Below the pieces are notes generated by a model, which saw only the letters and a list, made by a program, of their open reading frames with translations, made no database searches and had not been told where the DNA came from. Both the position numbers and the translations under genes were made by a program. Below, piece by piece: positions 35,301-48,063 of a stretch of DNA of 64,000 bases. Source of the DNA: Dryas octopetala. Lineage: Eukaryota > Streptophyta > Magnoliopsida > Rosales > Rosaceae. Every line of letters starts with the position of its first letter. Positions within the stretch are counted from its first letter, which is position 1. The stretch lies in assembly GCA_963921425.1 (NCBI GenBank), contig OY992840.1, positions 1,118,501-1,182,500 on the forward strand. The letters run 5' to 3'.

Positions 35301-38300
35301 TCATTTTCAATAATAAATTTTATTCCTAGGAACCCCAATTGTGGTTTAAGATTGAAGGATTGAGTAGAGTTTAGGAATCGTCGAATTAGAATGAGAGGCG
35401 GGTGTGACGTTAAGTTAAGCACACATTTACATTTAAGTGCCTTGAGTCGGAACTAATTATATTTCGTCGATTGTCTCTTTTATAGGCGAGACGACCGCGG
35501 CTCGGCACGATTCGGCGGAGGATCGGAGCTAGGATTCTCACTGTGAGTGGACTAACTTTTAATCTTTCTAAAATGTTTTATTTTTTGAAAATGTTTATGG
35601 AAGTTTATAATTTAATTTATAGTTGTTTTCTAATTATTGTTTGAGAAATAAAAATCCTTGAGCTGGTTGTTTAATCTTTAATAAGTTATAAAAATCGTAT
35701 CATTTTAATTATTCCGTGTTGTTGATTTTAATTTGGGATTTGACCAATGGCAATGGATTTCGGATTTCAAAATGTGTTCATAAATAAGTTTTAAAACCTA
35801 GATTTACATGTTGATGTTTCTGAGTTGTTGGACTTTGGAAAAGAATCTAGTCTCTTGTTTCATTCACGTGGTTTATTTAATAATTTAGGTATTGTCGAAA
35901 GTTTGGATTTGTTTCATGTTTATTTGAAATAATACACTTTGGCATTTTGATTTATGTTTTGTTGGAAGGTTTCAAATATATTTTATTTCGATGAGAAAAT
36001 GATTTTACGATTTGGTTATGAAAGATGGTTTTCAGACCGCCTTTGCAGTACCCTCCAGGTTATCAGATAAATAGGTCTTTGGGACCCATCACGGCACACA
36101 TATAGGCTTTGGGCCGTGTGTCGGGATGCTTCGCCCTTTGGGGGCTGCTCTGCGTGCACGTATGACCAGGATATTGCCTGCACGTGTTGGATTCATTCCA
36201 CACGTGTGTATGGCCAGGATATTGCCTGCCTGTGCGATGCAGGAATTCCGCACAGGTGTATGGCCAGGTTATTCAGGGTATATAGCATGGTGGAAAATGA
36301 ATTTGGTTATTTTCAGAGAATATTAAATATGATTTTTAAGTGAAGGATTCTTTTGAACTCTATCAAGGTTGTTACGATGTTTTACAATTCGTTGTTTTAA
36401 GAAATTGTTAATTTGAGAAATATATATTGTTTTATGGGATTTCTTAAGTTTAAATAAACTTTATGTTTTCAAACTGGGGGATTTCAAAGAGTGACGTGAG
36501 GTCTTAGACCTAAACGTGGTTTTGAAGGATTTTCTGAAACAGGAAGTTTACTTTTATTTTTGTTTTCTATTAAACCGTCCACTCACTGAGTTTTGTCTCA
36601 TGGTTTATTTTCTTTTGTCTTAAATTGTTCCCCCCAGGTAGTAGCTTTGGTGGAGGTCGAGCCAATCACGTCGAGGCGGTTACATCTCTATTCCTTCTCG
36701 GACCAGTAGGCGCCTTTTAATTTTTGTAAAAATTCTTTGTAATAGATTAGAGGCTCTGATAACCACTTTAAATTTTAAGTTGGATTCTTTGTGAAATTTG
36801 TTGGGTCTGAGACCCTTTTTGGTTGAGGTAGAGGTGGTTGCGGTTTAGAAGTGCTTTTAACAGGTATTGAAATTTCTGGGTTAGTCCATTTTCAGGGGAG
36901 GTTCTGCCGAATTTTCGGTAGGATTTTTCTTGAATTTGGATTCCCGCAGGACCTCTCCGGGTTTCAGGGTGGAATCCGGGGGCGGTCCTGTCATGTCAAC
37001 ACCACATACTGGACATGCTTTTTCACCCTTTGTGGAGTATCCAGATAAATTCCCATAAGCAGGAAAGTCATTTATTGTCCACATCAATATAGCTTTCAAA
37101 TTAAATGTGGACTTACTGAATGCATCATAAACACTTACACCGTTGATCCATAATTCCTTTAAATCTTCTATAAGTGGTTCCAAGTATATATCTATATCAT
37201 TCCCAGGTTGCTTTGGCCCTGGGATAAGTAAAGTCAATATTAAATTTTCCTTGGACATGCATAGAGATGGCTGAAGATTATAAGTAACCAAAATCACTGG
37301 CCAACAACTATATCTTGAACTAAGATCACCAAACGGATTGAATCCATCAGAAGAAAGGCCAAGCTTGAGGTTACGTGGATCTGAAGCAAAAGAAGGCCAC
37401 TTATTATCAATTATATTCCATGCCAACGAGTCTACTGGATGCCTCATTTTTCCATCCTGACTTCTATGAGTGTAATGCCATGTTAATTGTTCTGCCATTT
37501 CCGGTGACTTAAACATTCTCCTAAATCTCGGTATGATTGGAAAGTACCGCAAGACCTTTGCAGGGACTCCAATGTATAATTTTTTTGTTCGGTCATTCAT
37601 TTTCCACCTGGAACAACCACATTTCGGACATGTCTCCATGTGCTCAAACTCTTTTCTAAATAAACAACAGTCATTTACACATGCGTGTATCTTTTCATAG
37701 CCTAAATCAAATGCCTTGGGTAATTTTTTTGTTGAATACAAGGAATCTGGAAGCCTATTATCACGTGGTAGCATATCACCAAAAATCTCAAGAAGCTCAT
37801 CAAAAGCTTTGTCAGTTAGACTATATCTAGCTTTATACTTATATAAAACAACAGCTGCAGACATCCTTGTGTAAGTAGAATCTGTATATAAAGGAAGTTC
37901 TGCATCCTCCACTAAATTTTCAAAATTTGGCTCTCTTCTTTCTTGTGGTGGTTCTGCAATATCATCATCATCATCATCATCATCATCTTGGCAGAATGCA
38001 TCCCTATACATTCTATATGTCTCTGGCAATTCATCAGTTCTCTCTTGTACAGATGAACTTGGATTTTCTCCATGAAACACCCATGTAGTGTATGTAGAAT
38101 CCATCTCATTCATGACCAAATACTCATACACTATATTAAAATGCTGGTATTGGAGGTTTATACAACGACTGCAAGGACATTGGATCTTTGCTGGATTCCC
38201 CTTACTCGCTTGGACCATATCAACAAACCTTCGTGCTCCATCACGATACACTTTAGAATTTCTAAAGGAAAAAAAATCTTATTTTTAATAAGTACTACAT

Positions 38301-38374
38301 GCATATAAACTATCTAAATATGTATAGCTAGGGCCTTAAAAATAACCTTGCATAGTTTACCCATTCTTTATCCA
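32370..38374 (-). pseudogene. Tnp2 (TNPD-like) CACTA transposase, interrupted
   Basis: Exon 1 encodes MDKEWVNYAR (about 38347-38374). Exon 2 (38258 down to the insert at 36998) carries the transposase-associated domain (GARRFVDM, CPCSRC) and the Tnp2 core. Within the core are an acidic D-run (QDDDDDDDDDIAEPP), HACVNDCCLFRKEFEHMETC, CPKCGCSRWK, SSDGFNPFG and TINDFPAYGNLSGYSTKG. A solo-LTR-like insert (34342-36993) splits it. Downstream pieces follow at 34050-34336, 33410-33967 (DUF4218-like: HDCHVLIQQVL, FFPPSFFDIMVHLVIHLGQE), 33070-33330, 32735-33000 (MLRWIACGP) and 32370-32640 (DUF4216-like, QAKQVFYSRENDTSNWYVVL). The reading frame shifts near 33185-33210. Family members cut at CACTA ends using a DDE-type core. 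No product is expected from this copy. Confidence 0.88.
34342..36993 (-). mobile_element. Solo-LTR-like insert, 2652 bp, target duplication TGTCA
   Basis: The insert begins TGTAACGACCCGACCC and ends GGGGGCGGTCCTGTCA, thus TG...CA. TGTCA flanks it at 34337-34341 and 36994-36998. A CT-rich, GC-rich promoter-proximal or leader-like region occupies 34700-35160. The size suits long LTRs of gypsy chromovirus type (Tekay/Del), but the family is a guess and so is its orientation. No internal coding region or second LTR is present, so it looks like a recombined solo LTR, younger than the CACTA element it sits in. The open frames at 34691-35200 are composition artefacts. Confidence 0.8.
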
Positions 38375-40504
38375 TGGTCTCTGTCTTTCCTTGGTGTTGC
38401 TCTCTAATTAATGTCTAGACACCTTTCCAATTTAAAATTATACAATATATTTGTCAATAAAAGAATTAAATGATTCTTACACACAAAAAAAACACAAGGA
38501 AAACAATATACAGTAGTGCAGCAAACCAATACATGTATAAATGCACACACAGCTATGTATGTATTCACTCCATAAAGCAAATGAATATAATCCACACATA
38601 CATAAGAAATCCAATTCTATCATTCATATACTCTTTCAAGCCTACCAAGCAATAAAAGGTAATGTAAATGAAGGTAATATAATTGAAGTTGAAATAAGAA
38701 AATGCAGTTTCTGTTTATCTCTAGATTCTCATATTGAAGTGTGGGAGAAATCAAAGAAGTACAAATATATTGTATTTTCTTTTTTATTTTAGTGCTAGAT
38801 TTTTACTTTAATCTTCTAGTTTTTACTATATCTTCAGTTGACATGAACAAAGTAGCAAAGGTATGCCTACCTGTCTTGCAAGCTCAATAGTTTTGCAAAC
38901 AAAGCTTGAGGAAAAAACGTTTTCCATAGCCCTCTGCAATAAACATTGAATTTTAATTAAAAGAACAATTATAACAATGAAAAATGTGCAAATTTTTAAC
39001 CTCTGTTTTACTGTTTTTTCTTTTGGTATAGAACTCAGTTTTACTTTGATGGATAAAAAGATAAGACATTTTCCCCTTAAAGCTAATGTACCTAATGGTT
39101 CAATACTTCCAGACTCAGGAATTATAGACATGGTTCTGGAGGGGAAAATGGGGTTAGGTGGGGATATGTGGAAGAATTTAAAAATCCAAAACACACACAA
39201 ACGTTAGAATCAATATTATGTGGGGTTCTAGATATACAGAATATGAGATGAAACTTTTTGAGTGTAAAGAATGATGTCAGATGGCCATTTTGTCATGCCA
39301 AGTTTGAGATGCACTTGCTACAACATATTAGGCTTTTGCAATCAGCATTCTAATAAAGTTTCTGCATCACACCAAAATTTTTTCTACACGACAATAAATT
39401 GTTAACAAACTTTGCATGGCCTCAATCAAATTTTAGTGTATCATCAAAAGAGGAAAATGCTGAAGGGAAATGAGAAAGCTTTCAATTCATCAAACATAGG
39501 AAACATATACTGTACAGATTTCAAAACTACTTAATTTTTAAGTTGTAGCAAGAAACAAATTAAGCAAATATTAGTCAAATGTTCTATAGCAAACACCAGT
39601 AAACCAATTTTCTACGTTTATGAGCTTTAGCAGTTACAGTATCTTCAATATTATAAAATGATTGCAGATACATTCTGGTTGGTGAAAGTGTACATTACAT
39701 TTAGAGTTCATGTCGTTTTCAAAGACTGCTTTAAGAAAACAAAAACTTATCATGATTATTAGCATAACATTGGAAAGAAAATAAGAGAACTCTACACTTC
39801 AGGATATATGTATAATATATTAACATCAAGTTAAAGTTTTTACACAACACATGGGCCTGTTTGAAACATACCTTCACTTCCGCATCTTAACTAACCAAAG
39901 CAAGTGTCAGTTTTGCATTTTGATCATTGCCAACCTGAAATTGAAACCAAGGTTTTCAACAAATAAGCTACCCAATATATTACATTCCTGAAATATTGAA
40001 AGGGATCAAGATTGGTTATCTTGATTTCCAAAAGGCAATAGAACCCATTAAATTGGCAAAACATAAACAACCCATTAACCCATAAATTGAAAAAATAGAA
40101 AACCCATAAAATGTATAAAATTTGAATAAGAAAATATAATTCATAACCCATAAAATTAGGTGAGCAGAAAACGAAATTAGTTAAGTAAAGTAGAGAATGA
40201 GCAAATTACAAAAGGGGAATACTAGTACCTTACACCATTTGGGTGTTTCTTAAAAAAAATCCAGCACCAACGCCCAGAAAAGTAAAGAGGGAGGATCCAC
40301 AGAGAGAGAGAGAGAGAGGGAGAGAATGGATAGACTGATCGAGTGTTTTGGCGAGAGAGAGCGAGAGAGAAAGAGTAGGAGAGACAGAGAAAGAGGGAGT
40401 GACTGTTGTGAAGTTCCAGAAACTGAAGAGCCAAATGAAAATACGCGAGGGAATTTTTCATTCTTTTTTTGGTTTCGCGGGTAAAATAAAAAAAATCAGT
40501 TTTA
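38375..40504. other. 5' region of CACTA 2 genes
   Basis: This AT-rich interior lies between the Tnp2 start and the right subterminal repeats. A GA-rich tract at 40300-40400 may be leader sequence for a minus-strand promoter. No gene was recognised. Confidence 0.5.
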
Positions 40505-40745
40505 ATTATGGCATAAAGTATGCACGCCATTAATAATAAAAATGCACGCCGTAAATTGTCTTACATTTAACGACGCAAAATATGTTTGCCATGATTTATA
40601 TGCCATTATGGCATGCAGTTAATACACGCCGTAAATTGATACATAGAAATAAAATACACGGCGCGCTACCCAAGCATGCTGTAAAACATAATTATTTGCG
40701 GCGATCAGCAAGTGCACGCCGTAAATTGCACGCCGTGAAAGCTCA
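40505..40745. repeat. Subterminal repeats of CACTA 2, right end
   Basis: GCACGCCGTAAATTG and variants occur at least six times, including a final pair AAATTGCACGCCGTGAAAGC just inside the terminal repeat. Confidence 0.85.
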
Positions 40746-42705
40746 ATTTTGGTGTAGTGAGACATCCAGAACATGATGTCCAAATTAACAAAGTCCAATT
40801 TGGAGCCACTCAGGTGAGAATAGCCCCAACTAGAAATTACTATCACAGGCCCACGCCTGTTGATATGCAATTTGAGGAGAACTGGATAAACGATCCAGTT
40901 AGGTTTGACGGATCCTCTATTGTGGAATGGAACATCGACGGCAAGACAGAGTACCAGATTGTCCACACCTTCAGACAGATGATGATGTTAGCTAAAGCAC
41001 TAAAGGCTAACCACAAGAATAGTACAGACAGGAATTTTGCTGTAGCTATAATCTCTGGTTTTGCAGGTCAACTGAGAGGATGGTGGGACTTCCTGAGTCA
41101 AGAGCAGAGAGAATCCATTCTAGGAACAAAGAAGGTAGTCGTCAAACAAGAAAGAGGGATGGAACGGGAAGAGGAAGAAGGAGATGCGGTTAATACGCTT
41201 ATTTTTACACTAACTCCTCACTTTGTAGGATCCACCCAATTAATCCAGGATAGGTCTAGAGAGGTTCTCATGAACCTAAACTAGGATAAAAAAATCAGCA
41301 GTGGTTTGAATCCTTATTAATTGAAACCAGTTATGTAAGAATTTCTCATAATTACCGCTCAAGAGGGGTAATTGGTTTTTCACAGTTCTTCATCCTGGAC
41401 ATAATCTCTGCCCAAGAATGAGAAATTTCCCAATTTTCTAAAAGAAAATTTGTAAAATTTGAAGGCATGTTCCCTACATGGTTTGATTACTTTGACTATA
41501 AGAAGGCTTGGGAGATAACTCTCTTCTTTCAGAATGAGCTATTTTCTCATTCCTGGTTCTTCCAGTTCCAACTAAAGCCTAAAAAGCCTATTCCTAACTG
41601 GTTCAAATGATGGTTCGCGGTTTGGGGTCCTGGTTTTGATCTTCTGCCGCCTGCAGTATTCGAGAGCCTTAGACTCTTTGGATTGGCTAACACTAATGAT
41701 GTCTCCCCATGGGACATTGGTATGTGGTTTTATGCCCTCTACAATCTTTGTTGGATTCTAAAATGGGATTATTGTTTTTCTCCTGAAGATGAAGACGAAG
41801 GTATTTACATCCCAAATCTCAGGAGGTCTATCTGCACTAAATGGTGGGACAATTATAATTATAACCATATCCTTTCTCTCATCTTCAAAGTTAAGTTGGT
41901 CAAGGAAGTTGTCCCTGGATTCTCCTCCCGGATCTCCCCCATCTTGCCTAAAAGGTCAGATCGCCAAGCTCATGGAAGAAAATAAGTCCATCCCAAAAGA
42001 AGTCCTAAAGAAGGCCTTAGAAGAAGTTTTTGACTCAGACTCTCAATCAGTTGGGTCTAGTGATAATGAAGATGATTGTTACAACATCTTCTCTCCACTC
42101 AATTAAAGTTGCTGGCCAGCTGTTTCTGTTGTCTCGTTGCTAAAAGTAAAGGCGTCCTTTGAAAGCACCACGTGAAGAATCCACTTCTTGTCGGCCATTT
42201 GTCATTTTGCTAAAAGGCAAAGATGCTTTTCAATAATGCTCCACTACGCTACGAAGGAATCTACTTTATTTCTTTTCGTTGTCGGCCACTTGTTTAGGGC
42301 TTTCTGTCATTCCACATGGCTATAGTGTAGTTTTAAAATCTATTTAAAGGGTCTCTCCCTTCATTGTAAGGCAGGCTCGAATAGGTTTTAGTTTATTTGC
42401 AAGTATTGAGTTTTCTTCTGAGTGTATTTTGGAGATCTACTACTCCAAGTACTTCCATCTGCAAGTTTGATGTGTAATGCAATTCTGGCAGATGTTTGCA
42501 TATTTCAATTCTTGTTAATTTGTTTGTTTATTGCTTATATTTTAACTTTACCGTTTTCAAGCTTAAAAATGATTAATCTCTTTCTTATGAAAGTTTTTGG
42601 GTTTTACAAAGGTCTTTGCTACTTTGGAAGTTTTTTCTAATCTCTTTCTCTTTTGCAAAATTTTATCTGCTTTTCTGGATCTATTGTCCTGGGTTACATT
42701 TGGAC

Positions 42706-44264
42706 CCTAAAAGGACCCCGTATTACCCAACCCTAGAGGTTGGCGTATCAATAATTGAAGATTATGAATTGGCTAAAGAGCCAAGAACTGTAGCTAAAAG
42801 CTACCTTAACAATCACTGCGATCCTAAACTAGGATCAAAAAATCAGCAGTGGTTTGAATCCTTATTAATTGAAACCGGTTCTGTCAAAATTTCTCATAAT
42901 TACCGCCCAAGAGGGGTAATTGGTTTTTCACAGTTCTTCATCCTGGACATAATCTCTGCCCAAGAATGGGGAATGTCCCAATTTTCTAAAAGAAAATTTG
43001 TAAAATTTGAAGGCATGTTCCCTGCATGGTTTGATTACTTTGACTACAAGAAGGCTTGGGAGATAACTCTCTTCTTTCAGAATAAGCTATTTTCTCATTC
43101 CTGGTTCTTCCAATTCCAACTAAAGGCTAAAAAGCCTATTTCTAACTAGTTCAAAGAATGGTTCGCGGTTTGGGGTCCTGGTTCTGATCTTCTGCCGCCA
43201 GCAGTATTCGAGAGCCTTAGACTCTTTGGATTGGCTAACACTAATGATGTCTCCCCATGAGACATTGGTATGTGGTTTTATGCCCTCTACAATCTTTGTT
43301 GGATTCTAAAATGAGATTATTGTTTTTCTCCCGAAGATGAAGACGAAGGTATTTACATCCCGAATCTCAGGAGGTCTATCTGCACTAAATGGTGGGACAA
43401 TTATAATTATAACCATATCCTTCCTCCCATCTTCAAAGTTAAGTTGGTCAAGGAAGTTGTCCCTGGATTCTTCTCTAGGGTCTCTCCTCCCGGATCTCCC
43501 CCATCTTGCCTAAAAGGTCAGATCTCCAAGCTCATGGAAGAAAATAAGTCCATCCCAAAAGAAGTCCTAAAGAAGGCCTTAGAAGAGGTTTTTGACTCAG
43601 ACTCTCAATCAGCTGGGCCTGGTGATAATGAAGATAATTGCTACAACATCTTCTCTCCACTCAATTAAAGTTGCTGGCCAGCTGTTTCTATTGTCTTGTT
43701 GCTAAAAGCAAAGGCATCCGTTTGAAAGCACCACGTGAAGAATCCACTTCTTGTCGGCCATTTGTCATTTTTCTAAAAGGCAAAGATGCTCTTCAATAAT
43801 GCTCCACTACACTACGAAGGAATCTACTTTATTTCTTTTCGTTGTCGGCCACTTGTTTAGGCCTTTCTGTCATTCCACATGGCTATAGTGTAGTTTTAGG
43901 ATCTATTTAAAGAGCCTCTCCCTTCATTGTAAGGCAGGCTCGAATAGGTTTTAGTTTATTTGCAAGTATTGAGTTTTCTTCTGAGTGTATTTTGGAGATC
44001 TACTACTCCAAGTACTTCCATCTGTAAGTTTGATGTTTAATGCAATTCTGGCATATGTTTGCATATTTCAATTCTTGTTAATTTGTTTGTTTATTGCTTA
44101 TATTTTAACTTTACCGGTTTTCAAGCTTAAAAAGGATTAATCTATTTCTTATGAAAGTTTCTGGGTTTTACAAAGGTCTTTGCTGCTTTAGAAGTTTTTT
44201 CTAATCTCTTTCTCTTTTGCAAAGTTTTATCTGCTTTTCTGGACCTATTGTCCTAGGCTACATT
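42706..44264 (+). repeat. LTR-like direct repeat of the caulimovirid fossil, 5' copy
   Basis: The repeat is 1559 bp. It opens CCTAAAAGGACCCCGTATTA, contains most of a frame of unknown function (WFDYFDYKKAWEIT, DVSPWDIGMWFYALYNLC), a promoter-like stretch with TATTTAAA at 43904 and a leader, and stops immediately before the primer site. Its partner is at 53953-55511. A third, 5'-shortened copy precedes it directly at 41283-42704. Confidence 0.88.
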
Positions 44265-44278
44265 TGGTATCAGAGCCA
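44265..44278 (+). promoter_or_regulatory. tRNA-Met primer binding site of the caulimovirid fossil
   Basis: TGGTATCAGAGCCA is complementary to the 3' end of plant initiator tRNA-Met, the minus-strand primer in Caulimoviridae and many plant LTR elements. It lies directly after the 5' direct repeat and about 110 bp before the movement-protein region. Confidence 0.9.
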
Positions 44279-44389
44279 GATTTTTCATTAAAGTGAGGTA
44301 GTAGCCTACAGGAAGGTAGTTGGTCATAGGCTGAGTGTGTCGTTTAGGAACCACAGAAACCTTGGAGTAGAACTATTAAACTTTAATTA

Positions 44390-44990
44390 ATGGCGAGGCT
44401 TTTGAGATCATTGTCGCACAGATCAGATAGCTCAAGATCTATGAGATTGAACAACACAGAGGAGGTAGTCATTGGAGACTACAAGAAGCAGTTACAGAAC
44501 TGGAGCATCCCAGCTTTTCCAACGAAGGAGATTTACCAGAAAGGAATATTCGAGTGGAGAAGTGACTATGTCATCAAGACCTGTGAACGCACAGTGTCTA
44601 TCTCTAATCAAGATGACAACATCCAGCTTTTCACGCCAAGCATACTAAACCAGCATGTCAGCAAAAAATACAACTACCTACACATAGGGATTGTCCAGGT
44701 AGCAGTTAAGCCCTTGGTAAGAATGAGCTTAAACACTTCTGTTTTGGTTTGTGTTCGAGACTATAGACATAATAGATTTTCAGATTCCTGACTAGGAGTT
44801 GTAGAATCATCCTTGAGCGAAGGGCCAATTTTCTTTAACTGTTTCCCTAATTTTTCAGTGGCTCTCACAAATAAAGGGGTGCTAAAAGCACTAACATTGA
44901 ATATCAGGTCGTAGAGATTTGACATGATCCCAGGCTCCCAGAATATGGCAGTAGTATATTCTAATATACTATAAAACAATGACAACACTG
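44390..44990 (+). pseudogene. Caulimovirid movement-protein region (fossil)
   Basis: The frame starts MARLLRSLSHRSDSSRSMRL and continues with NWSIPAFPTKEIYQKGIFEW, then HIGIVQVAVKPLVRMSLNTS and VCVRDYRHNRF, which match the 30K-type movement protein of caulimovirids. Broken. Confidence 0.8.
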
Positions 44991-45031
44991 TGCCCAGGTG
45001 CTAGAGATCTGCATGAAGAAGGTAAGACCAT

Positions 45032-47368
45032 ATGTTACAGGCCGATGCAAGAAGAGCCAACGTGGCAGTTCCCAGAACCATTTCTTGGGATCAGGTAAGC
45101 CTACCTAGAGAATGGACTTTAGTCCAAGAAGCCCCTCAGAGACCACTAGAAAACACCCAAATTGACCAAATAGTGGAATATGAGGGAAGTGAGGTAGAGA
45201 TTAGGTTTTCTGATTCTAGATCTACTAGGATTGGTAGTTCTAGTACCAGACCTTCAAGATCTGGTATTCATAAACCCCCTATGTCTATTAGATCTGAAGA
45301 TCCTTGCCTTTCAAGGCATTCTTTCTCAACGAAACCCTCTAGGAGGATAGATGATGACCCAATTATCATGGAAACAGAAAGATTAGGAAACATTAGCAGG
45401 CCAATTTACTTAGATCAAGCCGAGCCAAGTGTCAGAGAAGGGCCAACCTTTTCTGATATTGAAGGCCCAATCTACACTGGACCTCAGATCAATATTCTAG
45501 AAGCCCACCAAGAGTCTAGCTTTAGACTTGACAAAGATCTGCTAAAAGCTGATTTTATGAGTAGTAAGAATCACCTAAAGAGGAGGTGGTTAATGGAAAA
45601 CCTAGACAAAGAACAAATTGGACAGAGTGGATGAAGGAAAATAAGAAAATGGTTCCATTCTTTGATTGGTTGTATGAAAATATCCAGGAAACCATGTTTG
45701 AAGAAGCCATTAATGCCATTTCTAGCCCTTTTAAGACATATTTTCCTAAAATAGGAGACCCCATGAAAGCAATCCATCCCCCTTGTTATGTATTAAACTT
45801 TGCATGAGCAGTGGCAGCACCATTCAAAGCAAGTCCGAAAATAGACATTGAATCTAAGGTAAATTTGACCCACATTGACACAATTACTCAGCAGAATAAC
45901 TTTTTGAATTTATGTTTGCAAACCATAGGGGAACAGACAACTAGGATTGAAGAGGCTTTGGCTGAGGCATTTCCTAAAAAGGAAACAATCAAGCTAGGAA
46001 CAACAACTGAACAGTTGATGTTCAAACCACCACCTGAGATGAGTGAATCATTTACGCTAAAAGCTTCTAATGATGATCTTTTAGATCAAATTTCTAACAG
46101 GTTGGCAGGGATTAAGATCTAAGAAAAGTCCAAAGGGCTTGTTGCTACGACAAGGAATTCTTCAAAAGAAGGTAGCCCAACAGCTGGGCCATTTATTAAT
46201 GTTTTGGCACATGAGGATTCAGAGATAGAAGAAATTGAAGAGGCCTTTAGGCATCCAGAACATGAGGCCCAAATTAACAAAATCCAATTTGGAGCCACTC
46301 AGGTGAGAATAGCCCCAACCAGAAATTACTATCACAGGCCCACGCCTGTTGATATGCAATTTGAGGAGAACTGAATAAACGATCCAGTTAGGTTTGACGG
46401 ATCCTCCATTGTGGAATGGAACATCGACGGCAAGACAGAGTACCAGATTGTGGACACCTTGAGACAGATGATGATGTTAGCCACAGCACTGAAGGCTAAC
46501 CACAAGAATAGTACAGACAGGAATTTTGCTGTAGCTATAATCTCTGGTTTTGCAGGTCAACTGAGAGGATGGTGGGACTTCCTGAGTCAAGAGCAGAGAA
46601 AATCCATTCTAGGAGCAAATAAGGTAGTCGTCAAATGAGAAGGAGGGATGGAACGGGAAGAGGAAGAAGGAGATGCGGTTAATACGCTTATTTTTACACT
46701 AACTCTTCACTTTGTAGGATCCACCCAATTAATCTAGGATAGTTCTAGAGAGGTTCTCATGAACCTAAAATGCTCTAGTCTGTCACAGTACAGGTGGTAC
46801 AAGGATGTTTTCATGGCAAAGGTTTTTACGCGTGCTGACTGCCATGCTGACTTCTGGAAGGAGATTCATTTCAGGTCTTCCAGCTCTGTTCGCTGAAAAG
46901 GTAAAAAACAGGTTAAGGGCCAAGTATGGAGGGCAGATTCCCTTTCATATCTGCACCTTTGGAGAACTTAATGGAGAGATCTGTGCTGAAGGATTATCCT
47001 TATGCACAGATATGAAGTTAAAGAGGCAAATTGAAAAAGAAAGATTGCTTAAAGGCAAAGAATTAGGCGACTTCTGCGAGCAATTTGGCTTTTCAAAAGA
47101 AGCATCAATTACAAGGAAAAAAAAGATGGCCAAGAAAAAGATTCCTAAACAGGAATACTATACAAGGAAGAGACCCTTTTACCACAAAAGGCAACACTTT
47201 AGGAAACATCAGACAGGTAAGACTTCTGGATCTAAACAGATAACTAGAGGAAAAAGACTTACTTGTTACAAGTGTGGAAAAACAGGACATTACCAAAGAG
47301 ATTGCAAAATGAAAGACAAAATAAATTCTTTGGATGTAAGTGATAGGTTAAAAGAACAACTATTATTA
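45032..47368 (+). pseudogene. Caulimovirid capsid region with CCHC zinc knuckle (fossil)
   Basis: Acidic and Ser-rich sequence leads into a capsid-like region (YQIVDTLRQMMMLATALKAN, FAGQLRGWWDFLSQEQR). It ends in a basic stretch and the knuckle CYKCGKTGHYQRDC at 47263-47304. The same region is duplicated upstream at 27330-41282. The coding sequence resumes after the PIF-Harbinger insert at 51368. Broken. Confidence 0.8.
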
Positions 47369-48063
47369 GGCCTTCCACAATGCAATCAGAAACTGAACCC
47401 CAAACCCAATTTTTGGGTATAAAATGGGTATAGCCCATTCACAATGGGCCGAAATGTGATCCCCATAATTTTTTGAGACCCAAAAACTATCCCCAATTTT
47501 GGGTATAAACTATACCCAAAACCAAAATAAATTATTGGCCCACAAAAAATAAAAAGCTGATATTCTCTCTCATTCACATGAAAGCAACCTGCGGACCCAC
47601 TGGAGCATGAAGGAATAGGGAGCTGCCACATTAGCCAGCAGCCCCCTGCAGCTCCTGCATGCCCATTAATCAATACCCTGCTGCTCCTGCATGCCTTCAA
47701 TCAATTCTCATGCCCTTTAATCAATTCTCCACGCAATGAAATGCTACAACGGCTCCCTGCCATATTGAATGGTCAGCCCAAAAAAGGTGGGCCATTTGAA
47801 AATGAATGGTGGAGATTTACGTGCCGTTGAAGATCAACGGCCCAAAAAATAAAATGTCATTTTTGAAAAAATAATAATAATAATAAATATGGAAAAAATC
47901 AAAAAAAAAATGTCAAAAAATTCAGAAAAATTTCTTAAAATCCCCTTTAATTTTATAACGGCTAGTACACCAAAAATTCTATATAAACCTCATTCTTCTT
48001 ATTTTTTTCTTCACATCTTTCTCTCTTTTACACCATATTTTCATCAAATTTAGTTAATTCAAT

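Larger units (their letters stand above)
27833..40759 (-). mobile_element. CACTA (En/Spm) element 2, 12.9 kb, target duplication AGA
   Basis: The left end is CACTACAGCAAAATGGAGC. The right end on the other strand is CACTACACCAAAATTGAGC. AGA lies at 27830-27832 and 40760-40762. The paralogous caulimovirid sequence at 46240-46260 shows the uninterrupted site, which confirms the boundary. Both En/Spm-type genes are present on the minus strand: Tnp2 (32370-38374) and a Ptta/En/Spm gene (29818-31798). Both are damaged. Subterminal motifs (GCACGCCGTAAAT) occur at both ends. A 2.65-kb solo-LTR-like insert lies in the Tnp2 gene. Confidence 0.95.
27330..42704 (+). mobile_element. Endogenous caulimovirid fossil, upstream partial copy (split by CACTA 2)
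   Basis: Capsid-region sequence at 27330-27832 and 40763-41282 is nearly the same as 45750-46770 in the main copy downstream and is split by the second CACTA element. It then joins directly, at a CCTAAA shared by both sides, to a copy of the 3' segment (41283-42704) that recurs at 42705 and 53953. The left end abuts the copia fossil at about 27330 within the capsid region. This is a rearranged head-to-tail neighbour of the main copy, broken, with a few disabling changes. Confidence 0.82.
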
